The position numbers were made by a program, and so were the translations under genes. The notes under the pieces are model-generated. The model saw only the letters and a program-made list of their open reading frames with translations. It ran no database searches and was not told the origin of the DNA. This document shows, in pieces, positions 11,505 through 21,760 of a stretch of 62,968 nucleotides of DNA. The stretch's first letter is position 1. Each line of letters begins with the position of its first letter. The stretch comes from Chara braunii (taxonomy: Eukaryota; Streptophyta; Charophyceae; Charales; Characeae): assembly GCA_003427395.1 (NCBI GenBank), contig BFEA01000083.1, positions 1,907,372 through 1,970,339 of the forward strand. The letters run 5' to 3'.

Positions 11505-12162
11505 TCAACAAATCCCCAACATCTCCCATACCCAATCCAGGTCTGTGAAGTAAAATGTCAGCACAGATAATCGTTCCTGCTCCCATCCGCTCTCGACCAT
11601 CTCATATCTGACAACCTCATATGGGAACATTTCTCTCTTGCTTAGAGTGTTCAGTGACTTTAGGAGACGCTCAACTTTCTCTTGGCTTGAACCTGAACCT
11701 CTGCCAAATTCCAACCTTCTCTGTCTGATTTCCTCTGCTGAAGTCTATTTAGTTCTCATGACCACCGTTTCTTTTCTCTCTCGTCAACACCATGTTGATT
11801 ATTGGCAGCCAGTTAGTCCTATCACAATAACTATTGGTTATAGGAGGGATTGGAACAGTCTTATATGTTACTGGCATCACACCCTATTCCACTTTCTTCT
11901 TATGCTTGATCAGATCTGTCTTTTCATCATAGATAAATTGAGTCACAATCTCCCATAACCAATTAAAATTATCACCATCGTCGTTGTATCCTTCTTTGAC
12001 GTACGAGCGAATATCATAGATATCTCCCTCCAAGAAGTGAGTCAGCACTACGCAGATGGTTGAGCCACGGGAGTGATAGCCCCAACAACCCTCATATCGG
12101 TAAGGAAATATCCCGTTGGAGGTGAGTTTAGATAACTCTGTCAGTGCACTGTCGACCAACAT
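11505..12162 (-). pseudogene. Two gag-region modules of a minus-strand LTR element
   Basis: Two short open stretches, 12162-11884 and 11714-11505, lie downstream (minus sense) of the PBS at 12470, where gag belongs. The first has GIFPYRYEG followed by CVVLTHFLEGDIYDI. The second has MFPYEVVRYE followed by VLTFYFTDLD. The second is clearly related to the plus-strand sequence at about 14460-14630 (PYEIVRYE, YYFADLDEYD). The first resembles the FPYKYVRIDG module inside the LTR-like repeat. Function is unknown; a structural gag role is inferred from position only. Both are broken by stops. Confidence 0.5.
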
Positions 12163-12469
12163 TTGTCCTGATCTGTCGCTCTCTTTCTTTCAATTCCTTC
12201 AAGGTATCGAAGAGCAATAAAACATAACTGATATCAAACTCGATTATCTCCAGTCAATAATATCAATCTCCTCTTCCGATCCAGTGTGGCACCTCACACC
12301 AGGAAGAAATAAGACACAGTTAGCAGCTGTGATTCTCAAGAGAATCGAGGCTCAATGAAAATTATAAAATTAATATGAAGCTCATAATATTGTCAACAGT
12401 TTTCACGCCCTAATCAAAGCTCAAAGATAAAGAGGACCCAGACTCGTGCCGGACACGAAAATTTTTCAT

Positions 12470-12488
12470 GTCCCCGACAACGGCGCCA
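12470..12488 (-). other. Primer binding site, tRNA-Asp type
   Basis: Read on the minus strand this is TGGCGCCGTTGTCGGGGAC. It is complementary, with one or two differences, to the 3' end of plant tRNA-Asp (CCA end included), the primer type known from Athila-like Ty3/gypsy elements. It starts 5 nt after GTGCGACA, a plausible LTR end. This fixes the orientation of the repeat at 12493-14438 as a minus-strand 5' LTR. Confidence 0.75.
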
Positions 12489-13087
12489 TTTTTGTCGCAC
12501 TTTTTACAGTCGAGCCACTTCAGGCGTCCAGAATGTCAACAGACTGTCATGCAGGGTTTTGTATGTGGTTGCATTAAATAAAATAAATTAAATAAAGCAA
12601 ATCCCTTTCTGTTGTGTGCGTCCGGCTTCGAGCGAGACCCTTCAATTACGGTCTTCGCCGGTCCCCGGTCTTGGGAATCTTTTATTTTGATTCAAAACAG
12701 TAGTAAATCATGCAAATAATGATCATAAAATTATGGAGTGCTATGCATGCATCAGTTATGTCATTTCTGATTTTGAGAACTGTGACAGAATCATCCAAGA
12801 AAACAATCATCAAACAAGAACAATGCAAGAAGCAAGACCGATTGACTTGTACAAAGACAGGATCACATGAATGGGGGAAGAATGAGAACTCATAATAATC
12901 CCAGGGAGTACAGATGAGAGAGAGCATGACCAGCACCAATCATGAGTCCTCACTCATCCCTCTGAACCTCACACTCAATCTCTCATTTTGTTGTCTGTCG
13001 TTTAGGCTTCTTGCGATGTCTCCGTACTCTCTCAGGTTGCGGCTTCTGTATGTAAAGTCACCTAAAACCTGCAAGCTCTGTGCACTT

Positions 13088-13801
13088 TCATCCAAGTCCC
13101 ATAATACGGAAGTCAACCATGACACAAAACTCCTCCCATAGAGTGGGGAGATAGGGCTGAGAAAAAATGCCCCTCCTGAAATGTGGAAACTCGGAAGGCT
13201 CAGTCACTACCTCGTAGCCGATCACTGCTAGTGATATGTACCTCTTTGTCAGGTCCACCAGTTCACCCCAATAAGAGTTATCAGTAAGATAATAGGGGAC
13301 AAGAGGTTTAGGATAGTCCGTGAAAAGCTTAGGACCAAAGCTATAGACTAGCTTTGTATTACCCTGAAGTCTCTCAACTTTCCACTGCACATACCCGGCT
13401 GCTGCATCAAAATGAGGGTGTGTCTCGTTCCCCTTTTTCAGGAAGATCCATAGGTCGTTGACTGTACTTTCAGCGAACTCAGTGAGAGCGATGAAGATAG
13501 ACATGTCTTCACGCTTGAACCCATCAATCCTGACATACTTGTAAGGGAAATTTTCCCTGACAGCGATCAGGTTGAGGCTGACAAGGACCGACTGATCAAT
13601 TGTGATAGGCTTGATCTCTCTCATGTGTTCGAATATGTAGTTACTCCATGATAGATGAAAATAGAGAATATGTTTGATTGGCAGAAAATTGTTGCTTGAG
13701 TGCCTCTTGAATACAGTTTTGGGTGCTGTTTCCAAATGCTGTCTCCGGATGCTGTTTTCGAAAGCTGTTTCCGGACACTGGGTCTGAATATTGCGTCTCA
13801 A
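13088..13801 (-). CDS. Unknown ORF inside the LTR-like repeat
   Basis: Open for 237 codons; the likely coding core starts around residue 65. Visible pattern: ENFPYKYVRIDGFKREDMS, then ALTEFAESTVNDL, then a second half with FTDYPKPLVPYYLTD and QPYLPTLWEEF. The same protein is readable in the other repeat copy at 29975-30664, where one Arg codon has become TGA. A weaker version of the FPY...LT.F.E module recurs in the gag-region fragments at 12162-11884. I do not recognise the family and assign no function. An ORF this long inside an LTR is unusual, and its shared module with gag suggests it is element-encoded. Confidence 0.55.
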   Translation of the reverse strand: MRRNIQTQCPETAFENSIRRQHLETAPKTVFKRHSSNNFLPIKHILYFHLSWSNYIFEHMREIKPITIDQSVLVSLNLIAVRENFPYKYVRIDGFKREDMSIFIALTEFAESTVNDLWIFLKKGNETHPHFDAAAGYVQWKVERLQGNTKLVYSFGPKLFTDYPKPLVPYYLTDNSYWGELVDLTKRYISLAVIGYEVVTEPSEFPHFRRGIFSQPYLPTLWEEFCVMVDFRIMGLG

Positions 13802-14129
13802 TACTGTCTGAATGCTGTGTCAGAGTACTATCTGATTGCCGTCTGAATACTGTCTTGAATGTTGTCTGAATACGGCCTGATTGTTGCGTCTCTGCTGATC
13901 AGGAAGCTGATTGATTCAATGATCAGAAAGCTGATCTGGCTGAGGATAAGAAAAACTGAATATTGCGGATTAATTGCTGACTGAGAAAAGAACGCTGCTG
14001 AGGTTACTGACTGAATAACAGTTAAATGTCGTCTGTTATAGGTCGGGTCAATAGTAGTCCACTGTGTAGGCAGCATCCGCTGCAGGGCTAACTCCCGAGC
14101 CTGTCTAAACGCTGACTGAGTGCCAATAA

Positions 14130-14280
14130 AATATCGGTTAATTGCTGTTTAGTTTATGATTGAGAACTGAATATTACTGATTGACTGATGATGGAAAACT
14201 GAATGTTGCTGATTGACTGCTGGTTGAAAACTGAATATTACTGACTAATTACTGACAGAAAAGTTGAATGTTGTAAAGAT
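14130..14280. repeat. ~32-bp imperfect tandem repeat in the LTR-like repeat
   Basis: Three units of the form GAAAACTGAATRTTRCTGA followed by TTGACTGMTG. The same words, reverse complemented, appear at 29510-29600 in the other copy, so the repeat is part of the LTR-like unit and not a local accident. Confidence 0.7.
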
Positions 14281-14459
14281 GTCTGTTGACTGTCTCTGGT
14301 TTGCTAACTATTTCGTTTACTGCATGTGACTCAATGATGTACTCTGTGTACGGTTGTGACCTGTTTCTGAATCTGATCCATTTTCTTTATTCTATCTCTG
14401 TCTGAGAAGAATCTTCTCTTCCCGAATTAATAGTTAACTGTTAAATTTTCTTAATTCTA

Positions 14460-15920
14460 TAACGAGCAGTCATAATCCCTTATGAGATCGTGAGGTATGA
14501 GGCCATAAAGAAGTCGGGGCGAGATCAGGATAGTCTGTATGTTCTTATTTATTACTTTGCTGATCTTGATGAGTATGATATTGGGATTTATGTGCCGAAA
14601 CAAAGATTTGAAGAATGCATAAAAGTTGAGTGTTGACAACGAGCGTCGAATCTTGTGCATGATGAGAAAAAAAGATTAGAGCGAGAGGAAAAAAAATTCT
14701 TTTTTAGTACCTATGTCAGACCTTTTGTTGGGATATCATCTCCACCTGTTGGGGGATCCACATTCCCAAAAAACAATTGGTATGCCGTGATAAAGTTTGC
14801 ATGGAAAATGAAGAGAGCCCAAGGAGAATACTCTTAGTAGCCAGGCTAACTACTGTGAGGGGCAAACTTTATGAGGTAATAGGGCATGATAATCCCTTTG
14901 TAATTTTAAGGCACGAGATTTGTCGGGAAGGACATATAGTATTTTATATTCCGGTAGTTAAATTTTTGAACTCTGACAGTTTGGATGTGAGGGTTTATTC
15001 CTCTAACAGTCTGGAAGAGGAAGTTGACTACCTGGAATATTGAAAAGGGGCGTATGTCAGCCTTGAGCGGACAAAAAAGTGGTTAGAGAAGCTGAAAAGG
15101 AAGGTAGCTTGGGGAGTGGGGGTAAGAGAATTTGAGAGGCTCCCTAAGTTCTCAATTGCTAAGGGATTTGAAGACATGAGAGATTGGATGCCTCTGTTGG
15201 AAGCTATCAATGAGATTGGTAGAGCAAGGGAGAAAGATTCTACCTTGATGATAAAATCCCTGCTTTTGAGTACCTTTGAACACAGATTCGAAATCCCTGA
15301 TTTTATTGAACCTGAGATCTACCTTTCTGATATCGCCTATGATGTTTAGCAATGCCCAGTTTGGTTGAACAACTGACACTAGGCGTTGTGTTGGAGGGTA
15401 GAATAATCAAGGTGGAAGAGACTCTTCGGATCTCCGACAGAAACCTTTCTACCCTTGATGAGCTTGAGTTCTTACAACCATTCTTTGATCGAATGAGAGA
15501 TTCTGTTCTGAGAGTTGTCACTGATCAGACTGAGATAACCTATCTATTAAGGGTGGTGAAAGTGGGAACTACTGAGAGGGTATCATGCCACACTTCTCGG
15601 GAACGAGTCTCTCTTGCGAGAAGGATCAACATCGGACCGTAAGCAATGCAATTTGATTATGCGATTATAAACCTGACACAATATTTTATGATTCGGGGTA
15701 CTTTAAAGTGTATAATAGAAGACTGAGTAGGGATGATGAGAGAGAGTTAGTTGAAGATTACATTAGAAGGCTGAGAAAAATTGCATTGCCCTTGATTACT
15801 ACCCAATCTATTATTGCTTATACTCTATATGTACAAAATTATCAAGGGGTAGAACAAACAAGAAAAAAGAGAAACGAACCTGTATCCGAGTCCCTTGCGA
15901 GAAAAGTGAGAGATTGAGGG
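14460..15920 (+). pseudogene. Broken N-terminal gag modules of the second element
   Basis: A run of short open stretches in changing frames: 14460-14630 (PYEIVRYE...FADLDEYDIGIY), 14777-15043 (VILRHEICREGHIVFYIPVVKFL), 15116-15349, 15352-15642 and 15708-15917. The first matches the minus-strand module at 11714-11505. The second has the same outline (PF.I.R.E, then a hydrophobic strand, then FL.SD.LD). They look like repeats of an ~85-residue module, now separated by stops. They precede a clear capsid/zinc-knuckle gag, so they are probably part of a very long gag or an extra ORF before it. Function unknown. Confidence 0.5.
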
Positions 15921-15978
15921 GCAAGGAATAAGAGGACAAGAGTGACTGGAAGAGAGAAGAAAATATCCGGGAAAATCT

Positions 15979-17316
15979 ATGGTTAAAATGGCAGGACGAG
16001 GGAGACCGAGTTCATCTGCAAGGACCAATGAAGATACCTTGGTTGGGGTTATACGGGAATTGGTTGAGAGAGTTGACATAATCAAAGGAGGATCAGACAT
16101 TGCAAGAGCAAAGAGGCCAAATAAGAGGATTCCATGTTTCAGAGGGCCTCAAGTGAATGATTTCCTGGACGAGAATGAATTGTTTGACCTTAGTTATGGC
16201 TGGACAGATAAGCAACGGCTTAAGCACCTCCTATCCTACTGTGATACTAACTCAAGATTGACTGTTCATGAACTAATGGAAGGTGTCACTACGTGGGAAG
16301 AGGTTAAAGAGAGAATGGAAAAAAAAATTGAGAAGGAATCAGTTCCGACTACTACCAAGGATTTGCTCAACATCAGAAGAGCTAAGTATGACACTTTCAA
16401 TGTTTTTTCTTCAGACCTTCATCCGAAAAACGAGAAGAATTCCATATTTGGACGAAGCCCAAAGATGCCATATATTTTTGACAGATTTTACTGACACCGA
16501 AAGGCAGACCGTTCTCAATCAAGCTCAACTCTATCCTCTCAGATGGGATGAAATGGTTGCAATTGTAAGAACTCTACCTACAGTTTCTCATAAGAAATGG
16601 TCACTAAATCAGATTAGTATTTTGGCTAAAGATTTAGAGACTGAAAATAGTATGAACAGAGGGAACAATCTGAGTGCTGAGAATATTATTCGAAAAATAA
16701 TCTGAGTGCTCAGAATATTCTTCAGAAAGTGATGGCTAACTTTATACCTGCGAGGCCTGCAACCCATGCTGTGGATGACAGAGGGAAGAAGAAAGTTGAA
16801 AGTGAAGAGGATGATGATGATGATGATGATGATAATGATGATGAAGGCTATAGTAAGAAGGGGGATTCTTCCAGATTTAAAAAGAATGGAAAAAATTGTG
16901 ACAAAGGAAATAGAGAAAGAAGGAAATATGATGAGCGTCCAAAGAGGAGTTTCGTTTGCTACTATTGTGGTGAAAGAGGTCACACTACCACCTATTGCAA
17001 GCCTCTTGAGGAGGATGTAAGGAGTGGGGTGGCAAAAAAGGATGCAATGGAACATGTCTGTGATAGTTCATGGAATAAGTTGGACCCCATGCATCCAGGA
17101 GGTATAAGACTTCTTGCTCTTAGACATGATAAAAAAATGAAGTCGAAGAAGAAGAGAAAGGCTAATGTGAATGTTCATTTTCTCATTGAAGAGTTACCTA
17201 ATGAACTAGTACATGAAATAAGTGATTTCTATGCCACAACTGAGCTATCCCTGCAATCCTTAACATTGACAGAGTGTGTACCTAGTGAGGCTTCTCCAAG
17301 TGAGCCTCCATCGTGA
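15979..17316 (+). pseudogene. gag: Gag capsid and CCHC nucleocapsid of the second element
   Basis: Particle-forming protein. The capsid-like part begins at the ATG at 15979 (basic start MAGRGRPSS...) and contains the usual F.G.....FL....LF and W.....RL..LL..C pattern of Ty3/gypsy capsids. It is open to 16494. From about 16400 the protein continues in another frame (FLTDFTDTERQ...), then returns at 16729. An aspartate run (GATGAT repeats, 16804-16845) precedes a CCHC zinc knuckle C-x2-C-x4-H-x4-C at 16957-16998. Two frameshifts make it a pseudogene unless they are programmed, which I doubt. Confidence 0.8.
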
Positions 17317-17619
17317 GAGAATTCTACTTCTCAAAATCCTTCTGAATTAGTACAGTCATCTTCCAATGAAATGACTCGCTTTCTAGCTAACATGATGTCG
17401 TTTCATGGTGATTTACCCCCGGAACTCATCATGGAACCTAGTGTCAAGCTTGGTGAAGTGAGAAACCTCCAAGCCCGCATGACGCCTCAAATAATAGAGG
17501 AAAAGAAAAGGAGGAAGGCTGAGGAGTCACTGATTAATATCCTTGATGACCCGGAACCGGAACTTTCACATAGAAAGAATGAATAGGGGAGAAAGAGAAA
17601 ATTTATTCTTAAGAGTGAC

Positions 17620-19449
17620 TTGGATAACGGGACAATGATTTCTGATGTAATTACTAAAATGCTGGAAGAGACGGAAGTGACATTGTCCTTCAAGGAAGCA
17701 ATGACTCTAGCACCCAAACTGAGAGAAAAACTGAAAAAGTTGATTGAGAAGAAAAAATTGGAAGTTAATCACTTGGGATCAGTCTTACCTAACCAAGTGA
17801 ACATGTCACTGCCAGATTGCAAGATGAGATTCACAACCATGGGATGTGGACACCTTACAATTCGTATTAATCAAGTGAAGATTCTAGCCCTAGTGGACTT
17901 TGGGGCAGAGATAATACTCCTTTCTCGAAGAACGATGGAGACATGTAATTTATCTATTGATAGACCTGCAAAAAATGTACTGAGTAATATTGCAGAAGCG
18001 CTGTTTGTGGCAGGATTTATTGATAATCTGGCTATCACAGTAGAAAAAATGATTGTGGACTTACTGGGTTTTGTAGTGTCGGATCTGGACCATGATTGTA
18101 TCTTCGGAACTTCATTCTTGCATAGAATGGAGGCGGTCCAATTTTTCAGCCATGAGGGGTCATCTTGGATAGACCTACAAAATTCTGATACTGCTCAGGA
18201 GCAAACCTTTATGGTATGCACAAAAAGTGATTTCAAGCATCACTTATCTGCTAATTCAATCAGAAGAGAATGGTCTGCTGAAAGGGTTAAGAGACTAAAG
18301 GAAGAAGGAAAACAAGAAGCAAAAAAAGAGATTTCGGTACGAATTAATCAAGTTTCAAAAATGATAAAAGCCCTTGGTAAACTTGAGGATGAGGATGGGC
18401 AAATTGAAGCATTCAAGAAAGCTGTAGAGACTGCTAAAGGTGGAAAGATGAAACTAAAATTTGCATCGACTCACCGTTTTTCGAAAAATAGTCACTGGGT
18501 CAAGGGGGTAAAAAAAAACTCGGTGACAGTCCTAATAGAAAAGGATTATGATGCAACATTGAAAAAGGAGAGGGAGATTATTAAAGTATTGAGAGAATCT
18601 GCAAAATTGGGGAATAAAGTCACCAGAGAGAGGTTTGAGACAATGAAGATAAACTCGGATCAATTTATCATGCCTAAAGAGAAAGAATATATCTTCAAGA
18701 TGTGTCAGAACTTCTCTAGTGCATTTTCCTTTAATGATGAAGAGAGAGGGCGGTTGGATGTGGATATGATCAAGATGACAAAACTCTGGACAGTTGATCA
18801 TGTTCCATGGAATGATAGGCCGACCAAATATGCCCTGAAGGAAGAAGCAGAAGTTGTAAAATATCTTGACAAGAAGATTGCATCCTATGTTGCTGAACCT
18901 GCTGATGGGCCGTATGCTAACCACTGTTTTTGCTTTTGGAAGCCAGGGGGTGGATTAAGATGGATTCAGAATCTTCGGAAGCTCAACTCTGTGACGGTAC
19001 GTGATGCAGGTAGTCTTCCTAATGCTGATCTCCTCTCTGAATCTTTTGCTGGTCGATGCATTTATTCTCTAGTTGATTTGTATTCTGGATATGATCAGTT
19101 TCTCATTGATCCCACTAGCCAACCAATGACTTTCATGCACACGCCAAGAGGGCTCATTCAGATGTGTGTGGTGCCTCAGGGTTGGACTAATGGTGTGGCA
19201 GTGGTTCAAAGGAATATGATCCAAGTCATGCAAGATATTTATCCTGAAATAACCAGCCCCTATATTGATGGCAATCCTGTAAAAGAACCGCTAGTAAGGG
19301 ATGAGACTTTGGTCACAGGTGGAGTCAGGAAGTTTGTCTGGGAACATGCTGAAGGAGTAAAGATAGTCCTAGAGAGACTCCAAAAATATAATTTGACTGC
19401 CAGTGGACCAAAGTCCCTTCTCTTCCAGCCTGAAGTTCTCCAAGGGTAG
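17620..19449 (+). CDS. pol: Protease and reverse transcriptase of the second element, YIDG active site
   Basis: Longest open frame in the window, 609 codons. Protease: the catalytic Asp sits in VDFGAE (Asp codon 17896-17898), where DSG is usual, followed by a second strand pattern and the FGTSFL block. A lysine/glutamate-rich linker follows (18260-18520). RT: KPGGGLRWIQNLRKLNS, SLVDLYSGYDQF with the first catalytic Asp, the TPRGL and VPQGWTNG blocks, then SPYIDGNP at about 19258-19278. The second aspartate of YxDD is Gly here (GAT GGC), which should abolish polymerisation. The frame ends at a TAG at 19447, just before the expected connection to RNase H, which continues in another frame. Confidence 0.88.
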   Translation: MDNGTMISDVITKMLEETEVTLSFKEAMTLAPKLREKLKKLIEKKKLEVNHLGSVLPNQVNMSLPDCKMRFTTMGCGHLTIRINQVKILALVDFGAEIILLSRRTMETCNLSIDRPAKNVLSNIAEALFVAGFIDNLAITVEKMIVDLLGFVVSDLDHDCIFGTSFLHRMEAVQFFSHEGSSWIDLQNSDTAQEQTFMVCTKSDFKHHLSANSIRREWSAERVKRLKEEGKQEAKKEISVRINQVSKMIKALGKLEDEDGQIEAFKKAVETAKGGKMKLKFASTHRFSKNSHWVKGVKKNSVTVLIEKDYDATLKKEREIIKVLRESAKLGNKVTRERFETMKINSDQFIMPKEKEYIFKMCQNFSSAFSFNDEERGRLDVDMIKMTKLWTVDHVPWNDRPTKYALKEEAEVVKYLDKKIASYVAEPADGPYANHCFCFWKPGGGLRWIQNLRKLNSVTVRDAGSLPNADLLSESFAGRCIYSLVDLYSGYDQFLIDPTSQPMTFMHTPRGLIQMCVVPQGWTNGVAVVQRNMIQVMQDIYPEITSPYIDGNPVKEPLVRDETLVTGGVRKFVWEHAEGVKIVLERLQKYNLTASGPKSLLFQPEVLQG

Positions 19450-20110
19450 GAGTTCTGACCCCAAGAAGATAGACATAATTTTAAACTGGTCTTTGACTCT
19501 CAAGAGAGTGACAAATGTCAGGAGCTTCTTGGGCGTCTGTGAATTCTAGAGGATTTTTATTCCTCATTTTGCTACCCTTGCAGAGCCTTTGAGGGAGATG
19601 GTAAGGCAAGAGGCTAATTTAGTTTGGAATGATAAAAGACAGGCCGCTGCAGAAACTTTGCAAGAAAAACTAAAAGATGGTGGTGTAGTGCTGGGTGTGC
19701 CATTTTATGATGAGGAGGAGGCAAGACCCTTCATCATCGAGGCCGATGGAGGACCAGTTGTTCTGGGTGGTGTGCTCATTCAGAAAGATGAAAATGGGAG
19801 AGAGAGACCTCTAAGATTTGATATCATAACTTTCAATTCTACAGAAAGAGGTTATACCCAATTCAGAAAAGAGCTGCTGACAATCATCCATAGCCTCAGG
19901 TGCTTCAGGCACTACGTACTAGTAAGAAGATTCATCCCGAGGACTGATGCATCTGCTGTGATTGGTGCCATTAAGAAACACCAACAAGTAGATCCAACAG
20001 GAGCAGGTGGATCGCTTTCATCTAGACGTATGACTTTAAGTTGGAAAAAATCCCTACTGAGAAGAACAAAGCAGATGTATTGAGTGGAGAAAAGATGAAG
20101 AAAAAGATGT
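19450..20110 (+). pseudogene. pol: RT connection and RNase H of the second element
   Basis: After the TAG the connection domain reads in a shifted frame (DPKKIDIILNW, VRSFLGVCEF) and meets a TAG at about 19540, at the place where relatives have Tyr. RNase H is open at 19589-20083: EADGGPVVLGG with the first Asp, TQFRKELL with the Glu, and PRTDASA with the next Asp. The following stretch (FKLEKIPTEKNKADVLSG) again sits in another frame, behind one more TAG at about 20025. Clearly related to the Ty3/gypsy RNase H family, no longer translatable as one chain. Confidence 0.8.
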
Positions 20111-20519
20111 AAGTGGAACGATTGAAGAATCTGCCTATGTTGATAATTTCATGAATGAAAAAGATGATGAGGATTATAAAGCACCACGCTCCTACAAGTG
20201 AAGTTTGTGGCCGGAAGAGAGAGATAGCTGGGGAGAGATCCCTAATGCTTATGTTTATTAATCGATTCTTGGGAAAGAAGAAGAAAATAAGCCAAATGAT
20301 TTGTATGCAAGAGTTAATGTAGCAGCAGTGACTGCTCATGAAATCGGGGAAAACTTTGGTTCAAAAGAAGAAGAAGAAGGAGGCGGAAAGAAGGAAGAAG
20401 ATACATTTTTCATATTTGAAGAATATGATGAAAGCTATCAAGAGATTGGTAAGAAGATGGAAAAGGAGCAGCTGAAGGAATATTATTGTACAAATTTAAA
20501 AATTTTAGACTAAAAAGAT
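20111..20519 (+). other. Acidic linker between RNase H and integrase
   Basis: A/G-rich stretch with an open frame at 20301-20513 (70 codons, Glu/Lys-rich). It lies where a spacer between RNase H and integrase is expected in this element. No domain recognised. Confidence 0.4.
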
Positions 20520-21247
20520 GGCATCTCTTTGTGGATGGTAAGGGAGGCCTACCTCCACTAAGAGTGGTTTGTGGTAAAGAGAGGCAATTAGAGATAATTG
20601 TTGCTCTACATTAGGGGGTTGCTGGTGGTCATAGGGCTGCTGAGGCAACCTACTCTAAAACCATCAAACTTTATTTCTGGCCTGGCGTGAGAGACATAAT
20701 TTTCAGATTTTGTAAATCATGTGTGTTATGTCAGAAGAGGTCTACCACGAGAATGATTGAGCATCTATTTCCCACAATTCTGGTAGAACCAAGAAGCATA
20801 GTTCATCTAGATCTCATCATCATGCCTCCAGGCAAGGGTGAAATGAGATATATACTAAACATGAGAGATAATTTTTCTGGATATGTTGAGGCAAAAACTC
20901 TGAAAAGGAAGATAGCCGAGGAAGTGGCTGACTGGATAGAAGAAGTCTATCTCAGGTATCCTTTTATCAGAGAATTTGTCTCAGACAGAGGATCAAAATT
21001 CAAAAATGAGATTGTCAGAAGGACCACACTTAGACTGAGTGTCAGAATTCGGTATGTGACTACTTACCATTCTCAAGCGAATGCACATGTTGAAAAAGGT
21101 CACATAACTTTGAAAGACTCTTTGACCAAGTGGTGTGAAGGGAATCTCAACAATTGGGCAAAAGTATTAAGAGTTGTTGTATACGCTGACAACATCACAG
21201 TCAAGAAAACTACTGGCTATGCACCATTTACTATGTGGTACGACTGA
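20520..21247 (+). pseudogene. Integrase zinc-binding and catalytic core of the second element
   Basis: The start (WHLFVDGK, then VALH, AGGHRAAEATY and CKSCVLCQK) carries the HHCC zinc-binding residues but is cut by a TAG at about 20612. The core is open from 20687: VHLDLIIMP holds the first catalytic Asp, EFVSDRGSKFKNE the second, and YHSQANAHVEKGH the Glu, so the DDE triad is complete. The last part has the W...L....Y.DN...K.TTGYAPF block typical of gypsy elements. Stops at TGA 21245. The core itself looks intact although the protein is not. Confidence 0.85.
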
Positions 21248-21250
21248 TAT

Positions 21251-21760
21251 GCTACATTGCCTATTGAGAACATTGTCAAGACATGGTCAAGTCAAGAAGG
21301 TGACAGAGACTATTCTGTTTCAGAACTCCTCCAGATCAGAATGAGACAGATATCAGAAGTTGATCATGCAGTGATGGATGCTGCAGAGAGAAATACATCC
21401 AGCAGATTATCAGATCAAGAAAGATGGAACAAGAAAAGATATTTAAAAAAAACGAAATTGAAAGTTGGAGATGTTGTCCTTCTGTTTGACAGTTCCCTTG
21501 AGACACAATGGACTAAAAGGTTGGAACCCAGATGGCTTGGTCCTTACAGAATCACGGGGGAAGCAAAAGACAAAGTTTATGAGATTTTAGAGATGGATGG
21601 ATCCAGGGTTCACGACATGGTATCGGGGTCAAAACTTCGCAAGTTCATTTTCAGAGACCCTGATTTGATCTCTACAGTGACCTCAAAGAAAGAGAGGGAA
21701 GAAAGTTCAACCATTAAAGTGAGAAAACAGTTCCAGAGAACTGAGAGAAAAGTACTGTAA
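21251..21760 (+). pseudogene. Integrase C-terminal domain of the second element
   Basis: Follows the core after a short break and continues with the family's next block: a helix with RMRQISEVDHAVMDAAERN, then LKVGDVVLLFDSS, RWLGPYRITG and a closing GSKLRKF segment. This is the SH3-like DNA-binding fold usual at this place. It ends in a Lys/Arg/Glu-rich tail and a TAA at 21758. No chromodomain follows. Confidence 0.8.

Larger units (their letters stand above)
12493..14438 (-). repeat. ~1.95 kb LTR-like repeat, minus copy
   Basis: Nearly full-length match, in opposite orientation, to 29311-31259. On the minus strand it begins near a TTAAC..ATTCGGG boundary and ends GTGCGACA, directly before the PBS, so it is best read as a 5' LTR. 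It contains a 237-codon ORF (13801-13088) and a dense field of ACTGAATATT-type words at 13800-14280. Near its end are A/T-rich words including AATAAAA, possibly the poly(A) signal. The LTR start does not show a clean TG. Confidence 0.75.
14455..21760 (+). mobile_element. Second Ty3/gypsy retrotransposon, A/T-rich, divergent lineage
   Basis: Domain order: modular gag (14460-16000), capsid and zinc knuckle (15979-17316), protease, RT, RNase H, integrase with HHCC-like region and DDE core, and a basic C-terminal domain to 21760. Composition and sequence differ strongly from the first element. The RT has the FWKPGGGLRWIQ and VPQGWTNGVAVVQRNM blocks, a distinctive gypsy subgroup. No chromodomain is visible. 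The left end is abrupt: gag sequence abuts the inverted LTR-like repeat at 14438, so the 5' LTR, PBS and first gag part are missing. Stops and frameshifts in all genes and a changed RT active site make it defective. Confidence 0.9.

Noticed and set aside
1717-20620. Nuclear code in which TAG means Gln, suggested by TAG at Gln positions in the first element
   Set aside because: TAG in the second element (about 19540) falls at a Tyr position. TGA and TAA stops break the LINE and the gag regions, and the TAG in PrimPol is at an aromatic position. Stops of all kinds occur, so ordinary decay is simpler. Some ulvophyte algae do use TAG as Gln, so a genome-wide codon test would settle it.
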